Of a DNA stretch of 35,088 nt, positions 1-9,426 are shown piece after piece (positions within the stretch are counted from its first letter, which is position 1; the number at the start of each line of letters is the position of its first letter). Below the pieces are notes generated by a model, which saw only the letters and a list, made by a program, of their open reading frames with translations, was not told the DNA's origin and did no database searches. Both the position numbers and the translations under genes were made by a program. The stretch is from Thioalkalivibrio sp. HK1 (GTDB lineage Bacteria; Pseudomonadota; Gammaproteobacteria; HK1), in NCBI GenBank assembly GCA_000583135.1, contig JFBG01000039.1, positions 1 through 35,088 of the forward strand, read 5' to 3'.

Positions 1-1734
1 AATCTCTTTACTACTTTTTGCAATTATCTTTGCTGTTGGAACGATACCCCCGATGACATCATTCAAAATACCTACTTCAGAAAAATCCCAAACCATCGGG
101 ATGGCCTGCTTACCGAAAATTCCAGCGGTTTTCTGATAGCCCACTTGCCAACGAGTGCACGCATTGGAAGAGCTAACGCAACGATCAAAAGTAAACGCAA
201 GGTAAATACCTATTGCCTCGGCATATGCCTTTCCACCGACACCACCCTCTCGTAGCGATTTTTCATCATTTATAATATTTGCCGATAGAGCATCTCTATT
301 AATTTGCTCATTTACTTCACCAATCAAATCCGAAAATGTCGTCAACGCCAGTAACTGTCGTGAAGTGAAGAGCTCGTTCCAACAAGAGATTCCATAACCG
401 CGCAAATCACTAAATTTACTACCCATCTCCTCTTCCGGCTGCCATTTCGGTTTCGCTTCAAAGGCCGCTTTTTCATGCATCTGAATCGGATCCAAATAGA
501 TACGGCCGGGATTTCCATCAACTACGATAGCCATCAATTTCATCCCCGATCGCTTCGCCTTGAACTCACCACGAATATATTCACTTTCAATTGGTACTCC
601 GGAAATCAAGCACCGGAATTTCGCCCTTCCGATCTTAGTTCCTGCTTTCTTACTCTCCATATCAATGGGTTTACCGATCTTTACTGTAAAGCGATAACGA
701 TCACCCTCAATCATCGGCTTGATATAGGCTTCCTTCCCTATCGCAGTCGAAAGCATAAAATTGGAAGCCAAGGGCACATCGACATCGGAAAGCGCTGGAT
801 TGGGGCTTTTGACTGTGCGCACCCAAAGCCAAGAGATCACAGGAAGTTCCTGTCCCTTATAGAATTCCAGATCTGGCCTCTCTTCAACCATATCGGCACT
901 GATCTGGATCTTCGGATAATAGTGACCGATGCGCTTTTCCATCTCATCCCGTATCCATCGACTGTAGTAAACTATATCCTCGGCGATCCCATCCATCCCT
1001 TTCCATTCGCGATCAACTAGATTCTTATCCGCTCTGGAAACCCGATTAATCGGAGGACGATTCGCGAACTTCGGAGGAATCTCAATCATCGCCTTATTGA
1101 TCAACACTGCGACTGGATTCAAGTCTCCAGCATGGCTCTCCAAACCTAGGCGAGAAGCTTCCAGCGGCAGGGTGCCACCACCAGCAAAAGGATCGTGGAA
1201 GGCGGGCAGTTTTTCGGGATCGAAAATCTCTTTCGCCCGTAGATGATCCTTATTGTCTGCGCATGTTCGCCGCCAAGTATGCCAAATTTCTTCCTGCGCC
1301 TCCTCTATAGCCTCATCAGAATCAGCGTTTTTCCGAAGAATCATCTTTTTGATGATACCGAAGAGCCGTTCCCGTTCAATTTCTGCGATAACCTTTTTCA
1401 ATGTCGGCTTTTCAAAACTTTGAACGGATATGATTTCCTCATTCTCATCTGGATCCTCATTCCGTTGTTCAAAACCCTCCAACCTCTTCTTCAGTTCATA
1501 TTCCGCCGCGAATTTTTTATCTTTATCCGCCAATAGCTCATCCGTGTACTCGGAAGGGTCGTCCACCAACTGAGAGAAGAGCACCGCTCGTGCAGCACAC
1601 ATCGGACGTCGAGCCCACCAATGGTGCAATCCCCGAGGGTGCGGACTAGCCCCAGATGCCTTTTCTTGCACGGAAGCGTCATTAATCGCATCCAAAGGCA
1701 GCGCAACCTCGATCAGTTTCTTTCTCGTATGCAT
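1..1734 (-). CDS. DUF1156-type adenine-specific DNA methylase (N-terminal 578 residues; 3' end outside window)
   Basis: The frame is open from the ATG at 1734 to base 1 and continues out of the window. The N-terminus RKKLIEVALPLDAIN and the segment HHWWARRP (about residues 37-44) are typical of DUF1156/COG1743 methylases. Residues 181-188, DPFAGGGT, are the SAM-binding motif I, followed by the family-typical DLNPVAVLINKAM. The catalytic (D/N)PP(Y/F) motif normally lies further downstream and should fall just outside the window, so activity cannot be judged. The start is set by family similarity; an in-frame TAG (end of the upstream helicase remnant) lies 27 bases before it, and no strong ribosome site is visible. 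Such methylases modify adenine in DNA. They occur next to SNF2 helicases in anti-phage loci, such as class 1 DISARM-like and DUF499/DUF3780 loci. The partner genes that would decide the type are not visible. Confidence 0.9.
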   Translation of the reverse strand, partial: MHTRKKLIEVALPLDAINDASVQEKASGASPHPRGLHHWWARRPMCAARAVLFSQLVDDPSEYTDELLADKDKKFAAEYELKKRLEGFEQRNEDPDENEEIISVQSFEKPTLKKVIAEIERERLFGIIKKMILRKNADSDEAIEEAQEEIWHTWRRTCADNKDHLRAKEIFDPEKLPAFHDPFAGGGTLPLEASRLGLESHAGDLNPVAVLINKAMIEIPPKFANRPPINRVSRADKNLVDREWKGMDGIAEDIVYYSRWIRDEMEKRIGHYYPKIQISADMVEERPDLEFYKGQELPVISWLWVRTVKSPNPALSDVDVPLASNFMLSTAIGKEAYIKPMIEGDRYRFTVKIGKPIDMESKKAGTKIGRAKFRCLISGVPIESEYIRGEFKAKRSGMKLMAIVVDGNPGRIYLDPIQMHEKAAFEAKPKWQPEEEMGSKFSDLRGYGISCWNELFTSRQLLALTTFSDLIGEVNEQINRDALSANIINDEKSLREGGVGGKAYAEAIGIYLAFTFDRCVSSSNACTRWQVGYQKTAGIFGKQAIPMVWDFSEVGILNDVIGGIVPTAKIIAKSSKEI

Positions 1735-1761
1735 ATCCGCAGGGGTCTTCAATGTGAGTGA

Positions 1762-2760
1762 CTATGAGGGTGGCTGCGCCTGCAGCTTCGCGGTGCTGTA
1801 ACTGACGCTCGACGCTTCGAAATCCAAATCCTTCCGGTAGAGACGGCGCACATAGTGCACCTCGTGATCGCCATTTTCAAAGAACTCGACGATGCTCAAA
1901 ATGTACGCAATGGGCTTGTCGAGCGAGCAGAGAATCTCGCTGCGAGCCACGGTAATCATGGGCGCCCCGCTAACCCGCCCCCTGACCTTGATGAACCTGA
2001 GCCGACCGTCGGGTGTCCTACTCTCGATATCGTAGCCCAATTTCTCGCATTCTCGATCAAATGGCTCAAAACCGAGGCTTTTTCCGCTTCCATCGTGATC
2101 CTTTGAGCTCGAACCGCCAACGCTTGGGTGTCCGGGCACGATGCGGGGATCATCTCGGAGCCTTGCAGATCGCGCAGCAGCCCTTTCGGGATCACGAGCC
2201 CCCCCAAGACGACCGACGTCAGCGCCGTTATCCGCTCTTGGAGCTCCAATTCACGCAGCCTCGCCCTTATTCTCTCCTGCAAAACCTCGGCACGACGACG
2301 AGCCATCGCAGCGTTGAGCCTTGTCCCCTTGCTCTCGATACCCATCTGCTCGTTGAAACCAAGATCGGCAGCCCGCCGATCCCGATGGCTGTTCTCCTTC
2401 GCCAAGCGATCCTTAACCTCGAATCGGGTCTTGTCGATCAGGCGTTGCCTCGAATCCCTCACTTCCCTGACGTGCCCGGGGCAATCCTCTCGATCACATA
2501 CTCCTTCACCTTATTCTCCAAATCGCCGTCGATCCAAGCGCACTTCGGGCTATCGAGGATCGATTCGATATCGGAATCACCCTCGTCGGGGTCTCTCAAC
2601 GGTCGGTAATCCAGATAAGGTGCATATTGCAAGCGGCGAGCGTTTCACTCTTCGTCGATCTCGACACAGAGCATGCGCCGGGAAACGGGACGCGAGCCAC
2701 CTCCGCCGACGCAATCACCATCGCAAACGGTATGTTCAAGATAAAAGAGCAGGTTCCCCG
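1762..2760 (-). pseudogene. Decayed C-terminal part of a SNF2/DUF3883 helicase
   Basis: Read on the minus strand, this stretch aligns piecewise with roughly the last 310 residues of the intact helicase at 5710-9351. Matching blocks include QYAPYLDYRPL, ELELQERI with VVLGGLVIPKGLL, EKLGYDIESRTPDGRLRF and YILSIVEFFENGDHEVHYV, and both proteins end in AQPPS. The copy is broken. There is an in-frame TGA at 2645-2647, a frameshift near 2478-2485 and another near 2085-2095. It is clearly more GC-rich than the intact gene, so it is a diverged relative, not a recent duplicate. Its upstream side is cut off by IS copy A at about 2760. Its stop is 27 bases from the methylase start, the arrangement expected of a helicase-methylase operon. 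Confidence 0.88.
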
Positions 2761-2845
2761 CCCTACGGTTATTTGAAACAATGATTAAGACTTGATTCAA
2801 CACTTGGTTTTATGGGATAACGCAGGTGTCTCATGGCAAATCGTA
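2760..2845. repeat. Left arm of a long inverted repeat (outer end of IS copy A)
   Basis: About 85 bases here are the near-identical reverse complement of 5301-5384, with only a handful of mismatches. Both arms begin with GCCCTA, run through GGTTATTTGA, GATTAAGACTTGAT and TTTTATGGGATAAC, and end in CATGGCAAATCGTA. They are the same (orfA-side) end of two IS3 copies pointing at each other. The arms are better conserved than the coding parts of these copies. Confidence 0.85.
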
Positions 2846-3057
2846 GGAGAGGGCAACAACCCCGAAAGGCGGGTTCTCCGAGGTGAAGGCCGCCGATGTC
2901 AGCCGTTGGCACGAGGCGCTTTTCAATGGGGCCGAGTGTGCTTTGTCGGCAGTCTGGAATCCTTGTTGGGTTCGACCGTCATGGACAACGAACTGCAGCG
3001 AGAGAAGATCGAGAGGATGGAGACGGCTCGCCCTTTTGTGCAAAGGAGGTCGAGGCA

Positions 3058-3402
3058 ATGAGCGCCGTCATCTCTTTCCTTCACGAAAAAACTCACGGCG
3101 TTTCGCGGGTCTGTCGGGTGTGGGAAGTCAACCGCTCCGGCGTGTATCGTCATTTGGATGCGGCCAAACTCGGTCGTCCGCAGGCCCGCAAGCGGGGGCC
3201 GATTGGCGCGATGCCCGATGAGGCTTTGACCGATGCCATCGAACAGGTCGTCAAGGACAGGTCCGTTCCGCGAGGCGAGGGGCATTGCAAATTGCACGCG
3301 CGCCTGCGATACAAGGACATCCTCACGGCGCGAGTGCGGGTTCTACGGCTGATGCGTGGAACAACGGATGGCTCGCCAGTCCTGTCGGGAATTGACCCGT
3401 GA
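3058..3402 (+). pseudogene. Truncated IS3 orfB transposase, N-terminal 114 residues (copy A)
   Basis: The ATG overlaps the end of orfA in the sequence CAATGAGC, as is usual in IS3-family elements. The product begins MSAVISFLHEK and contains VCRVWEVNRSGVYRHLDAAK (HTH_21-type segment), then LHARLRYKDI. This is the N-terminal DNA-binding half of an IS3 OrfB. The integrase core with its DDE residues is absent. The frame stops at 3402, shortly before the element itself breaks off. The equivalent segment is frameshifted in copy B. Confidence 0.75.
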
Positions 3403-3438
3403 CCTGCGCGCTCATGACGGAGCCATCATCCCCTTCGA

Positions 3439-3864
3439 TCAATCCGATGAAGGCTTTTCGAGCCTCTTCACGATCGCCAGCACCTCGCCCATCTGCCCTG
3501 CGAGGGTACTGACGTCGGCTCGAAGGGTATCGACGTCGGCTCGAAGGGTATCGACGTCAGCTCGAAGGGTATCGACATCGGCTCGAAGACCTCGGAAGTC
3601 CTCCCGGAGCGCGACGATCTCATAGCGAATGGCGATCTGCTCTTCCTTGACGTCCGACATATCCTCCGTCAACCGGGCGATGCCCCCCTCGTTCGCCTGA
3701 ACTTTCGAAACGTAGAAGCCTATCGCCCAAGCCGCATATATCCCCCCGCCAATCAGACCAAAGGTCAAAGCGAAGAAAACGAGGGAAAGAAAGCCGGGGC
3801 GGGCGACCTCCCACCATCCGGCAATCAAACCGAAGACCGAATCTTTCGAAGACTTGAAAGTCAT
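3439..3864 (-). CDS. Small membrane protein with C-terminal heptad-repeat coiled coil
   Basis: A product of 141 residues is predicted from the ATG at 3864, with GGAGG nine bases upstream. About residues 25-50 form one hydrophobic membrane segment (FLSLVFFALTFGLIGGGIYAA). The rest is predicted coiled coil with four copies of the heptad LRADVDT/S, encoded by a 21-bp tandem repeat. The layout (one membrane anchor plus coiled coil) is common to many small bacterial proteins; I do not recognise a family. The gene sits between IS copies A and B. Its last codons and stop lie at or inside the ragged end of copy A, so the C-terminus may have been altered by the insertion. The good ribosome site and clean frame favour a real gene. 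Confidence 0.6.
   Translation of the reverse strand: MTFKSSKDSVFGLIAGWWEVARPGFLSLVFFALTFGLIGGGIYAAWAIGFYVSKVQANEGGIARLTEDMSDVKEEQIAIRYEIVALREDFRGLRADVDTLRADVDTLRADVDTLRADVSTLAGQMGEVLAIVKRLEKPSSD
3511..3594. repeat. Four 21-bp tandem repeats inside the coiled-coil gene
   Basis: Four consecutive 21-bp units start at 3511, 3532, 3553 and 3574. The first two are identical, the third has one change and the last is more diverged. The unit length equals seven codons, so gain or loss of units keeps the frame and adds or removes one LRADVDT heptad. Confidence 0.9.
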
Positions 3865-4045
3865 TGCCGAGCCCTCCGCTCCTTGCCGCGATCCACGAAG
3901 ACTCTTCGAAGCCCCTTTCGAAGGAGGTCGGACGCCCGCGCCCCCTCATTCTTCGCAAGCGAGTTCATAGCCGCCCTCTCTTCCTTTTCTGAAACCCGAA
4001 TCGAAGCGTTCAAAGACGAACCTCATATTAAGAAGAAGTCTAGCG

Positions 4046-5384
4046 CACCAGAGGTTATTGAGACAACTTTCGCAGGTCAGGCGACGATCGGGATTCCTCC
4101 CGTCTCGTCGCGTATGAACCGGCTCGGCGAGCGATGCCCATGGCGCTCGATAATCCATTATTCGTTGTACACGGCCTTGAATCGCCGGAGGGCTCGTTGC
4201 AAGCCCTCGATACACGAGCAGGTTTTCAGCCAGAGCAGGTTTTCCTTAGGTCTGCGGATGAATCGCTCGGCGCAGCCGTTGCCTTACGTTAGCAACCGAA
4301 GGACGGCGATGAGTCGATTCCCCATCAGCGAATCTCATCTTAGAAGGCGCAGCTGGCATACTGCGACCCGTTGTCGTAGCGGATGGGCAAGGCCCACAGC
4401 GATGTCCTTGCCGATGCCCCCGAAGCGCACTCTCACTCCTTGGCGGATGGGCTCCAACGCTTCAAAGCGCATGCCTCGCTCGGGCCATGTGCAGCCCAAT
4501 GCGCTTCGCCGAGAGATGGTTGATGGCCACGAAGACGGCAACCAATCTTTCCGGTAACTCGAAAGCAGTCGTCGTCATATCGGTGCCCCACATCTCATTG
4601 ACTTATCGGCGGGGATGATGGTTCCGTCATGAGACCGCGGGCCCCCGACAGGACTTGGCGAGCGGCCCATTATTCCACGCATGAGCCACAAGACCCGCTC
4701 CGGCGATGTGCGAATACCCTTGTATCGCAGGCGCGCGTGCACCTTGCTCGCCATGGAACGGGCTGTCCTTGATGACCTGTTCGATGGCTTCGGTCATTGG
4801 CGCATCGGGCAGATCGCCGTGTGGCCCCGGCCTTTGGCGAGGACGACCGGCCTTGGCTACATTCAGATGGCGATACACCCCTGAGCGGCTGATCTTCCAC
4901 GCCCGGCACACCCGCAACAGGCCGTAAGCTTTCTTCGTGAAGGAAAGAGATGACGACGCTCATTGCCTCGACCTCCTCTGCACAAAAGGACGCCCGCCTC
5001 CATCCTCTCGATCTTCTCGCGCAGCGACTCATTGTCCATGGTGTTCGAACCCGATAAAGATTCCAGTCTGCTGACCTTCTTGGTCGAAAGAATCCGAGTT
5101 TTTCTCTTTCGAAAGCACACTCGGCCTATTCAAAGAACGACTCGTACCAGCAACTGACATCGGCGGCCGTCACCTCGAAACTCCGGGCGACCAGATCCAT
5201 AGGCTCACCTCGAATCACTCGCACAGTGGCCTCGATCTTGCGCACCATCATCATTCTCAATTTCCGAGAAACGCTCCCTTTTTGGCCGTCGACCTCTCAT
5301 ACGATTTGCCATGAGATATCTGTGTTATCCCATAAAATCAGGTGTTGGATCAAGTCTTAATCATTGTCTCAAATAACCCTAGGG
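4046..5384 (-). mobile_element. IS3-family element, copy B: full length but multiply broken
   Basis: The element spans about 1.34 kb. It is bounded by GGTTATTGAGACAACTT at 4053 and the inverted GGTTATTTGAGACAA ending at 5378, so both ends are present. On the minus strand orfA remains read RKIEATVRVIRGEP and EVTAADVS, then MDNESLREKIERMEAG. OrfB starts at 4963 (MSVVISFLHEE) and shifts frame into RVCRAWKISRSGVYRHL. Integrase-core remains include GTDMTTTAFELPERLVAVF, FEALEPIRQGVRVRFGG, YDNGSQYASCAF (second DDE Asp), GNGCAERFIRRPKENLLWL and ERHGHRSP. Stops and shifts make it inactive. The coding content and terminal repeats identify the IS3 family; I cannot name the exact IS. Confidence 0.88.
5301..5384. 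repeat. Right arm of the long inverted repeat (outer end of IS copy B)
   Basis: This is the partner of 2760-2845 in inverted orientation. The two arms could pair or recombine, which would invert the 2.5 kb between them, including the coiled-coil gene. Confidence 0.85.
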
Positions 5385-5559
5385 CATGAGATGACGACGA
5401 TCTAACGTCAAGACGACAAGTCGATAGCGCCTCTATACCCGCTACCCGGATTCTATCGATAGATCATGATTTCGATAGATTATCAAAACGCTCGATATCT
5501 CGTAGATACGCTACTTTCGCTGCCGAATCTAACCGTCAAACCTTTCAATAGTTCCACAT

Positions 5560-5683
5560 AAGAAAGACTTAATATAGAGCGGCCATTATCGCCTATCTTC
5601 TGCTAAATGAATTTTCTTGCGTCAAAACCTCGTTAATCACATTGAGCAACAATACAACTCCAATCAGTTTTTTTCATATACAT
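5560..5683 (-). pseudogene. Decayed start of a second DUF1156 methylase
   Basis: Downstream of the intact helicase, an ATG at 5683 is followed (after a one-base slip in an A run) by KKLIGVVLLLNVINEVLTQE. This aligns with KKLIEVALPLDAINDASVQE, the start of the methylase at 1-1734. A TAG at 5593-5595 stops it; a further shifted stretch, IGDNGRSILSLSYV, may correspond to the conserved region before the WWARRP segment. Nothing of the methylase is recognisable beyond about 5560. From there to the IS copy B end (5385-5559) I see no gene. The helicase stop at 5710 and this ATG have the same spacing (26-27 bases) as the remnant-methylase pair at 1762/1734. Confidence 0.7.
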
Positions 5684-5709
5684 ATCGAATAGTAGATGAA
5701 ATATGAGAT

Positions 5710-8700
5710 TTATGAGGGCGGCTGCGCTCGCTTCAATAGCTTTGCAATATTGTAGTTGACACTCGTCACATCAAAATCTGCCTCCTTTCGAAAAGGGTTA
5801 TATAAGTAATGCACGTTATGATCGCCGTTTTCGAAAAACTCGACGATACTCAGGATATAATTCTCTGGATTATTGAGCGAATATAGGATTTCGTTACGAG
5901 TCACGGTAATCGTGGGCGCCCCATTGATTCGCCCTTTGACCTCGATTAATCTGAGTCGACCATCTGGCATTCTGCTCTCGATATCATAACCCAATTTCTC
6001 CGTTTCCCTATCAACTGGTGAATTACCAAGTCCTCTTTCGACCTCCATCGTGATTTCCCGAGCCTTGGCTGCCGAAGTTTGGGTATCAGAGTGCAATCGA
6101 TCATGTCCTGACACACTACCTCTCAATTCATTTAGTAACCCTTGCGAGATCACCAGAGCACAGCCCAATACGACTGGTGATGAAGGAACCATTCTCTCTT
6201 GAAGACTCAGCTGACAAAGTCTATTCTCCATCCGCTTGCTAAGATCCTCAGATTTACGACGAGAATGGTTTGCAAGTCTTCTGTACATATTTGCGAATTC
6301 TTTGGATTTAGGGTGATCAGTTCGAGATATCCATGTGTTGGCCGAGTCATCATTTTGATTAGCTTCCAGATTATAATAATTGATTTCCTTGGTTAACCGG
6401 TCTTTGACTGCATCTCTAATTTTTTTGACTCGGCTCTGCGTAGATTTCCTAATTTCTTTCAAATGTTCTGGAGTAATTTTTTCAATTACATAATCTCTCG
6501 CATTTTTTTCTATATTGGAATCAAAAATCCAAGCACATTGTTCACTTTCAATAATCATAGCAGGAATCGGATCAGAATCAGATTTATTATCTGTTTTCAA
6601 AGGGCGATAATCCAGATATGGTGCATATTCCAAACGATGAAATTTTCGGTCTTCATTCATTTCGATATAAAACATGCGTTTAGAAGCAATACGCTGTCCA
6701 CCCTTATCATTAGAAGTAGCATCTCTAATTTCTTGCCCAAAATAAAAAAGGATGCGAGATTTTTTTCTTATATCTCCCTCGTCAACCAATACTGCGCCTC
6801 TTTTTAGAAGATCTGGATTCTGATCAAGTGTCAAGGCAACCACTGCATCCAAGAGAGAATGACCAGGACAAATAAATTCAGCAGATACGTCATCTGGCAT
6901 CAGATTTCTTTCGAAGACAATATACTTATAATTCGACGATATAGAACCTCCTCGACCTATACTTTCGTTATAATCCCGAATAGATATCGGTATACTTTTT
7001 ATTTCATAACGATTCGATTCATACGGTCGAATTTGGCCACCAAGTCGCCTGAAGGCTTCATAAAAAAAAGATTCAATATAGTACGGTTGTAGTTTTTTTG
7101 CCTGTGCTCGCTCCATATCCTGCCCGATCTTTTGAATTTGTATGTCACTCATCTCAGATGTCAATGCATGCTCTTCTATTAGATTTTTCAAACGCTCCGA
7201 ATTCAGCTCACTGTCGATCGCAGTGTGAGAGCGTACCTGAACATCTTCTCGATCACCATCGGAGCGAACTGCCTCTATAATAAAATCGCGTAGAGATTTT
7301 CCATCGAAACGCAGCTTGCCTAGAACATCAAAAATTTTACCTCCACTCTTTCCTAGTGTTTTTCGAATTTGATCGATTTTTTCAAGCAGCCTTTGATAGA
7401 CATCCCCTTCGCGAGTTCCCTGCGCCACCAAATTCCAAAGGTAACAGACTTCTGTCTGTCCGATACGATGAATACGACCAAAACGCTGTTCCAGTCGATT
7501 TGGGTTCCAAGGCAAATCATAGTTGACCATCAGATGAGCACTCTGAAGATTGACACCCTCTCCGGCAGCGTCCGTGGCTAATAGAATTCTCACTTCAGGA
7601 TCATGCCTGAATCTTTCTTGGTTTTTAGTGCGATCCTCCTGTTTTATGCCACCATGAATAACAACTGTCGTCTCAGGACGCCCTAATAAATCATTAATGC
7701 GTAGATTTAGATAATTGAGCGTGTCACGATGTTCGGTAAAAATAACCAATTTCTCTTGCTTCAGAAAATTCGAATTGATATTTTTTCGATCTTGACGAAC
7801 ATTATTTGACTTTGATGATTCATTCGTAGCCAATATTTTTTTATTAAATATCTCTGCAATTAAATTCGCAAGTTCTAACCATTTCTTATCCTCTCCATCA
7901 TCCTTAACTTTACGTGCCAACTTTTCTAACGACTTCAAAATTTCGATCTCTTTTTGGAGATCTTCAATTGTGCGAGCAGCTGTAGCACGATCAAGTATCT
8001 CTCCTTCAATTCCTTCGTGTTCGATCTCAGAGACATCTTCCCAATCATTGATAAATTTTTCATCTGACTGAGAATCGTTAATATATCTTGTAGATTCATA
8101 ATCATATTTGCTACGATTTTGTTTTTCAATTTCTTCGTTCAAGCGATCTTCCAAGCGCTCGCATCGTCTTTGCAAAGATCGATGGATGGCTTCCGGAGAT
8201 GATGCAAGGCGACGCTGCAAAATAGTCAAAGCAAATCCGATGGTACCGACTCTTTTGTCTTTTCCAAGCGCATCTGCCCGATTGAATTCTTCGCGCACAT
8301 AAGCAGTGACTTTTTCGTAAAGAAGAGATTCTTTTTTCGAAAGTTTAAAAGGAAGAGTACACGCAATTCGCTCAGGAAAAAGCGGGGTACCGTCAAATTT
8401 AATAAGATCTTCCTTGACCATGCGTCGCATAAGATCAGATACATCGGTTTGATGGAATTCGGCGCGATAGCGACCTTGGAAGCGATCACCATCAAGCAAT
8501 GCCATAAAGGCCTGAAAGTCTTCCTCCTTACCATTATGTGGAGTTGCAGTCATCAATAGAAAATGACGCGTCAGCGTAGATAGCAATTTACCCAACTGAT
8601 AGCGCTTAGTATACTTAATCTCATCTCCGGAATATGTTGCTGACATTCTATGTGCTTCATCACAGACGATTAGATCCCAATGAAAATCAGGCGATTTCAA

Positions 8701-9351
8701 TCTTTCCTGTAAGAGGTCATTACGCGAAAACTGATCAAGACGGGCAATCACGAGATTATGCTTAGCAAACCAATTATCAAAGAGAGCGGAACTAAGTTGC
8801 TCTTTAGTAGGAATTTCAAAATTCAACTGAAAGCGATTTATGAGTTCATCTTGCCATTGCTCGGCAAGAGTACCGGGGCAAACCACCAGACAACGTTTCA
8901 CATCACTGCGAGCCATCAATTCCTTGATCAGCAAACCAGCCATGATAGTTTTTCCCGCTCCGGGGTCATCTGCCAGTAGAAAGCGCAATGGCTGACGCGG
9001 CAGCATCGATTCATAAACTGCAGTAATCTGGTGTGGCAAAGGATCAATGTTAGAGCTATGTATCGCCAATAGCGGATCAAAAAAATGAGCATGACGAATT
9101 CTCATAGCCTCTGAAACGAGTCGAAAAAGAGCGCCGTCCCCTTCAAAATTCAAAAATCGATCAGGCTTTATAACATCTAATATTTCCTCATCTTCACGAT
9201 ACAAAAGACGAATGTCAGGTTTTCCTTCTGGTAGCTTATAAGTCAATTCCAGCGCATCAGAGCCAGACCACTCCACCCTAATCACTGTGACCAATACATC
9301 CGGAAGAATGCCGCGCACTACAATTCCTTGCTTTAGATCTTCCAATTTCAT
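5710..9351 (-). CDS. SNF2-family helicase with C-terminal DUF3883-like domain (phage-defence type)
   Basis: The product has 1213 residues. Helicase motifs are Walker A DPGAGKT (129-135), DEAH (231-234), TATPH (268-272) and, in the second RecA lobe (about 530-660), VIFTEHRDTL, LLATDAAGEGVNLQ and QRFGRIHRIGQ. The C-terminal 100 residues (EKLGYDIESR, LIEVKGR, YILSIVEFF) look like DUF3883, a nuclease-fold-like domain found at the end of many defence helicases. The start has GAGG six bases upstream. The gene is markedly AT-rich compared with the metabolic genes in the window, suggesting horizontal transfer. It likely acts as an ATP-driven DNA translocase together with a DUF1156 methylase. DrmD of class 1 DISARM is a comparable SNF2 helicase, but no other DISARM core gene is visible here, so I do not assign a symbol. 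Confidence 0.92.
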   Translation of the reverse strand: MKLEDLKQGIVVRGILPDVLVTVIRVEWSGSDALELTYKLPEGKPDIRLLYREDEEILDVIKPDRFLNFEGDGALFRLVSEAMRIRHAHFFDPLLAIHSSNIDPLPHQITAVYESMLPRQPLRFLLADDPGAGKTIMAGLLIKELMARSDVKRCLVVCPGTLAEQWQDELINRFQLNFEIPTKEQLSSALFDNWFAKHNLVIARLDQFSRNDLLQERLKSPDFHWDLIVCDEAHRMSATYSGDEIKYTKRYQLGKLLSTLTRHFLLMTATPHNGKEEDFQAFMALLDGDRFQGRYRAEFHQTDVSDLMRRMVKEDLIKFDGTPLFPERIACTLPFKLSKKESLLYEKVTAYVREEFNRADALGKDKRVGTIGFALTILQRRLASSPEAIHRSLQRRCERLEDRLNEEIEKQNRSKYDYESTRYINDSQSDEKFINDWEDVSEIEHEGIEGEILDRATAARTIEDLQKEIEILKSLEKLARKVKDDGEDKKWLELANLIAEIFNKKILATNESSKSNNVRQDRKNINSNFLKQEKLVIFTEHRDTLNYLNLRINDLLGRPETTVVIHGGIKQEDRTKNQERFRHDPEVRILLATDAAGEGVNLQSAHLMVNYDLPWNPNRLEQRFGRIHRIGQTEVCYLWNLVAQGTREGDVYQRLLEKIDQIRKTLGKSGGKIFDVLGKLRFDGKSLRDFIIEAVRSDGDREDVQVRSHTAIDSELNSERLKNLIEEHALTSEMSDIQIQKIGQDMERAQAKKLQPYYIESFFYEAFRRLGGQIRPYESNRYEIKSIPISIRDYNESIGRGGSISSNYKYIVFERNLMPDDVSAEFICPGHSLLDAVVALTLDQNPDLLKRGAVLVDEGDIRKKSRILFYFGQEIRDATSNDKGGQRIASKRMFYIEMNEDRKFHRLEYAPYLDYRPLKTDNKSDSDPIPAMIIESEQCAWIFDSNIEKNARDYVIEKITPEHLKEIRKSTQSRVKKIRDAVKDRLTKEINYYNLEANQNDDSANTWISRTDHPKSKEFANMYRRLANHSRRKSEDLSKRMENRLCQLSLQERMVPSSPVVLGCALVISQGLLNELRGSVSGHDRLHSDTQTSAAKAREITMEVERGLGNSPVDRETEKLGYDIESRMPDGRLRLIEVKGRINGAPTITVTRNEILYSLNNPENYILSIVEFFENGDHNVHYLYNPFRKEADFDVTSVNYNIAKLLKRAQPPS

Positions 9352-9426
9352 CTAGAGATCCTCATTATTTAAGGGCTTAGCCCCGTTGATGATCCGAAAA
9401 ATTACCACGCATAGACTACCATATTT

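Larger units (their letters stand above)
2760..3447 (+). mobile_element. IS3-family element, copy A: 5' half only, degenerate
   Basis: The left end carries the inverted-repeat motif GGTTATTTGAAACAA (from 2767), matching the outer end of copy B. Inside are remains of orfA: AADVSRWHE, then MDNELQREKIERME and RPF, the orfA leucine-zipper tail of IS3 elements. An internal deletion of about 90 bp is apparent compared with copy B. OrfB starts at 3058. Similarity to copy B fades at about 3433-3447, exactly where copy C (14300-14843) takes over. No catalytic rve domain remains here, so this copy cannot transpose by itself. Confidence 0.85.

Noticed and set aside
3511..3594. Regular repeats suggesting a CRISPR array.
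   Set aside because: The 21-bp units are directly adjacent with no spacers and encode a coiled-coil heptad.
1..9351. Calling the left locus DISARM outright.
   Set aside because: A SNF2 helicase plus adenine methylase fits class 1 DISARM, but drmA, drmB and drmC are not in the window, and DUF1156 methylases also occur in DUF499/DUF3780 loci.
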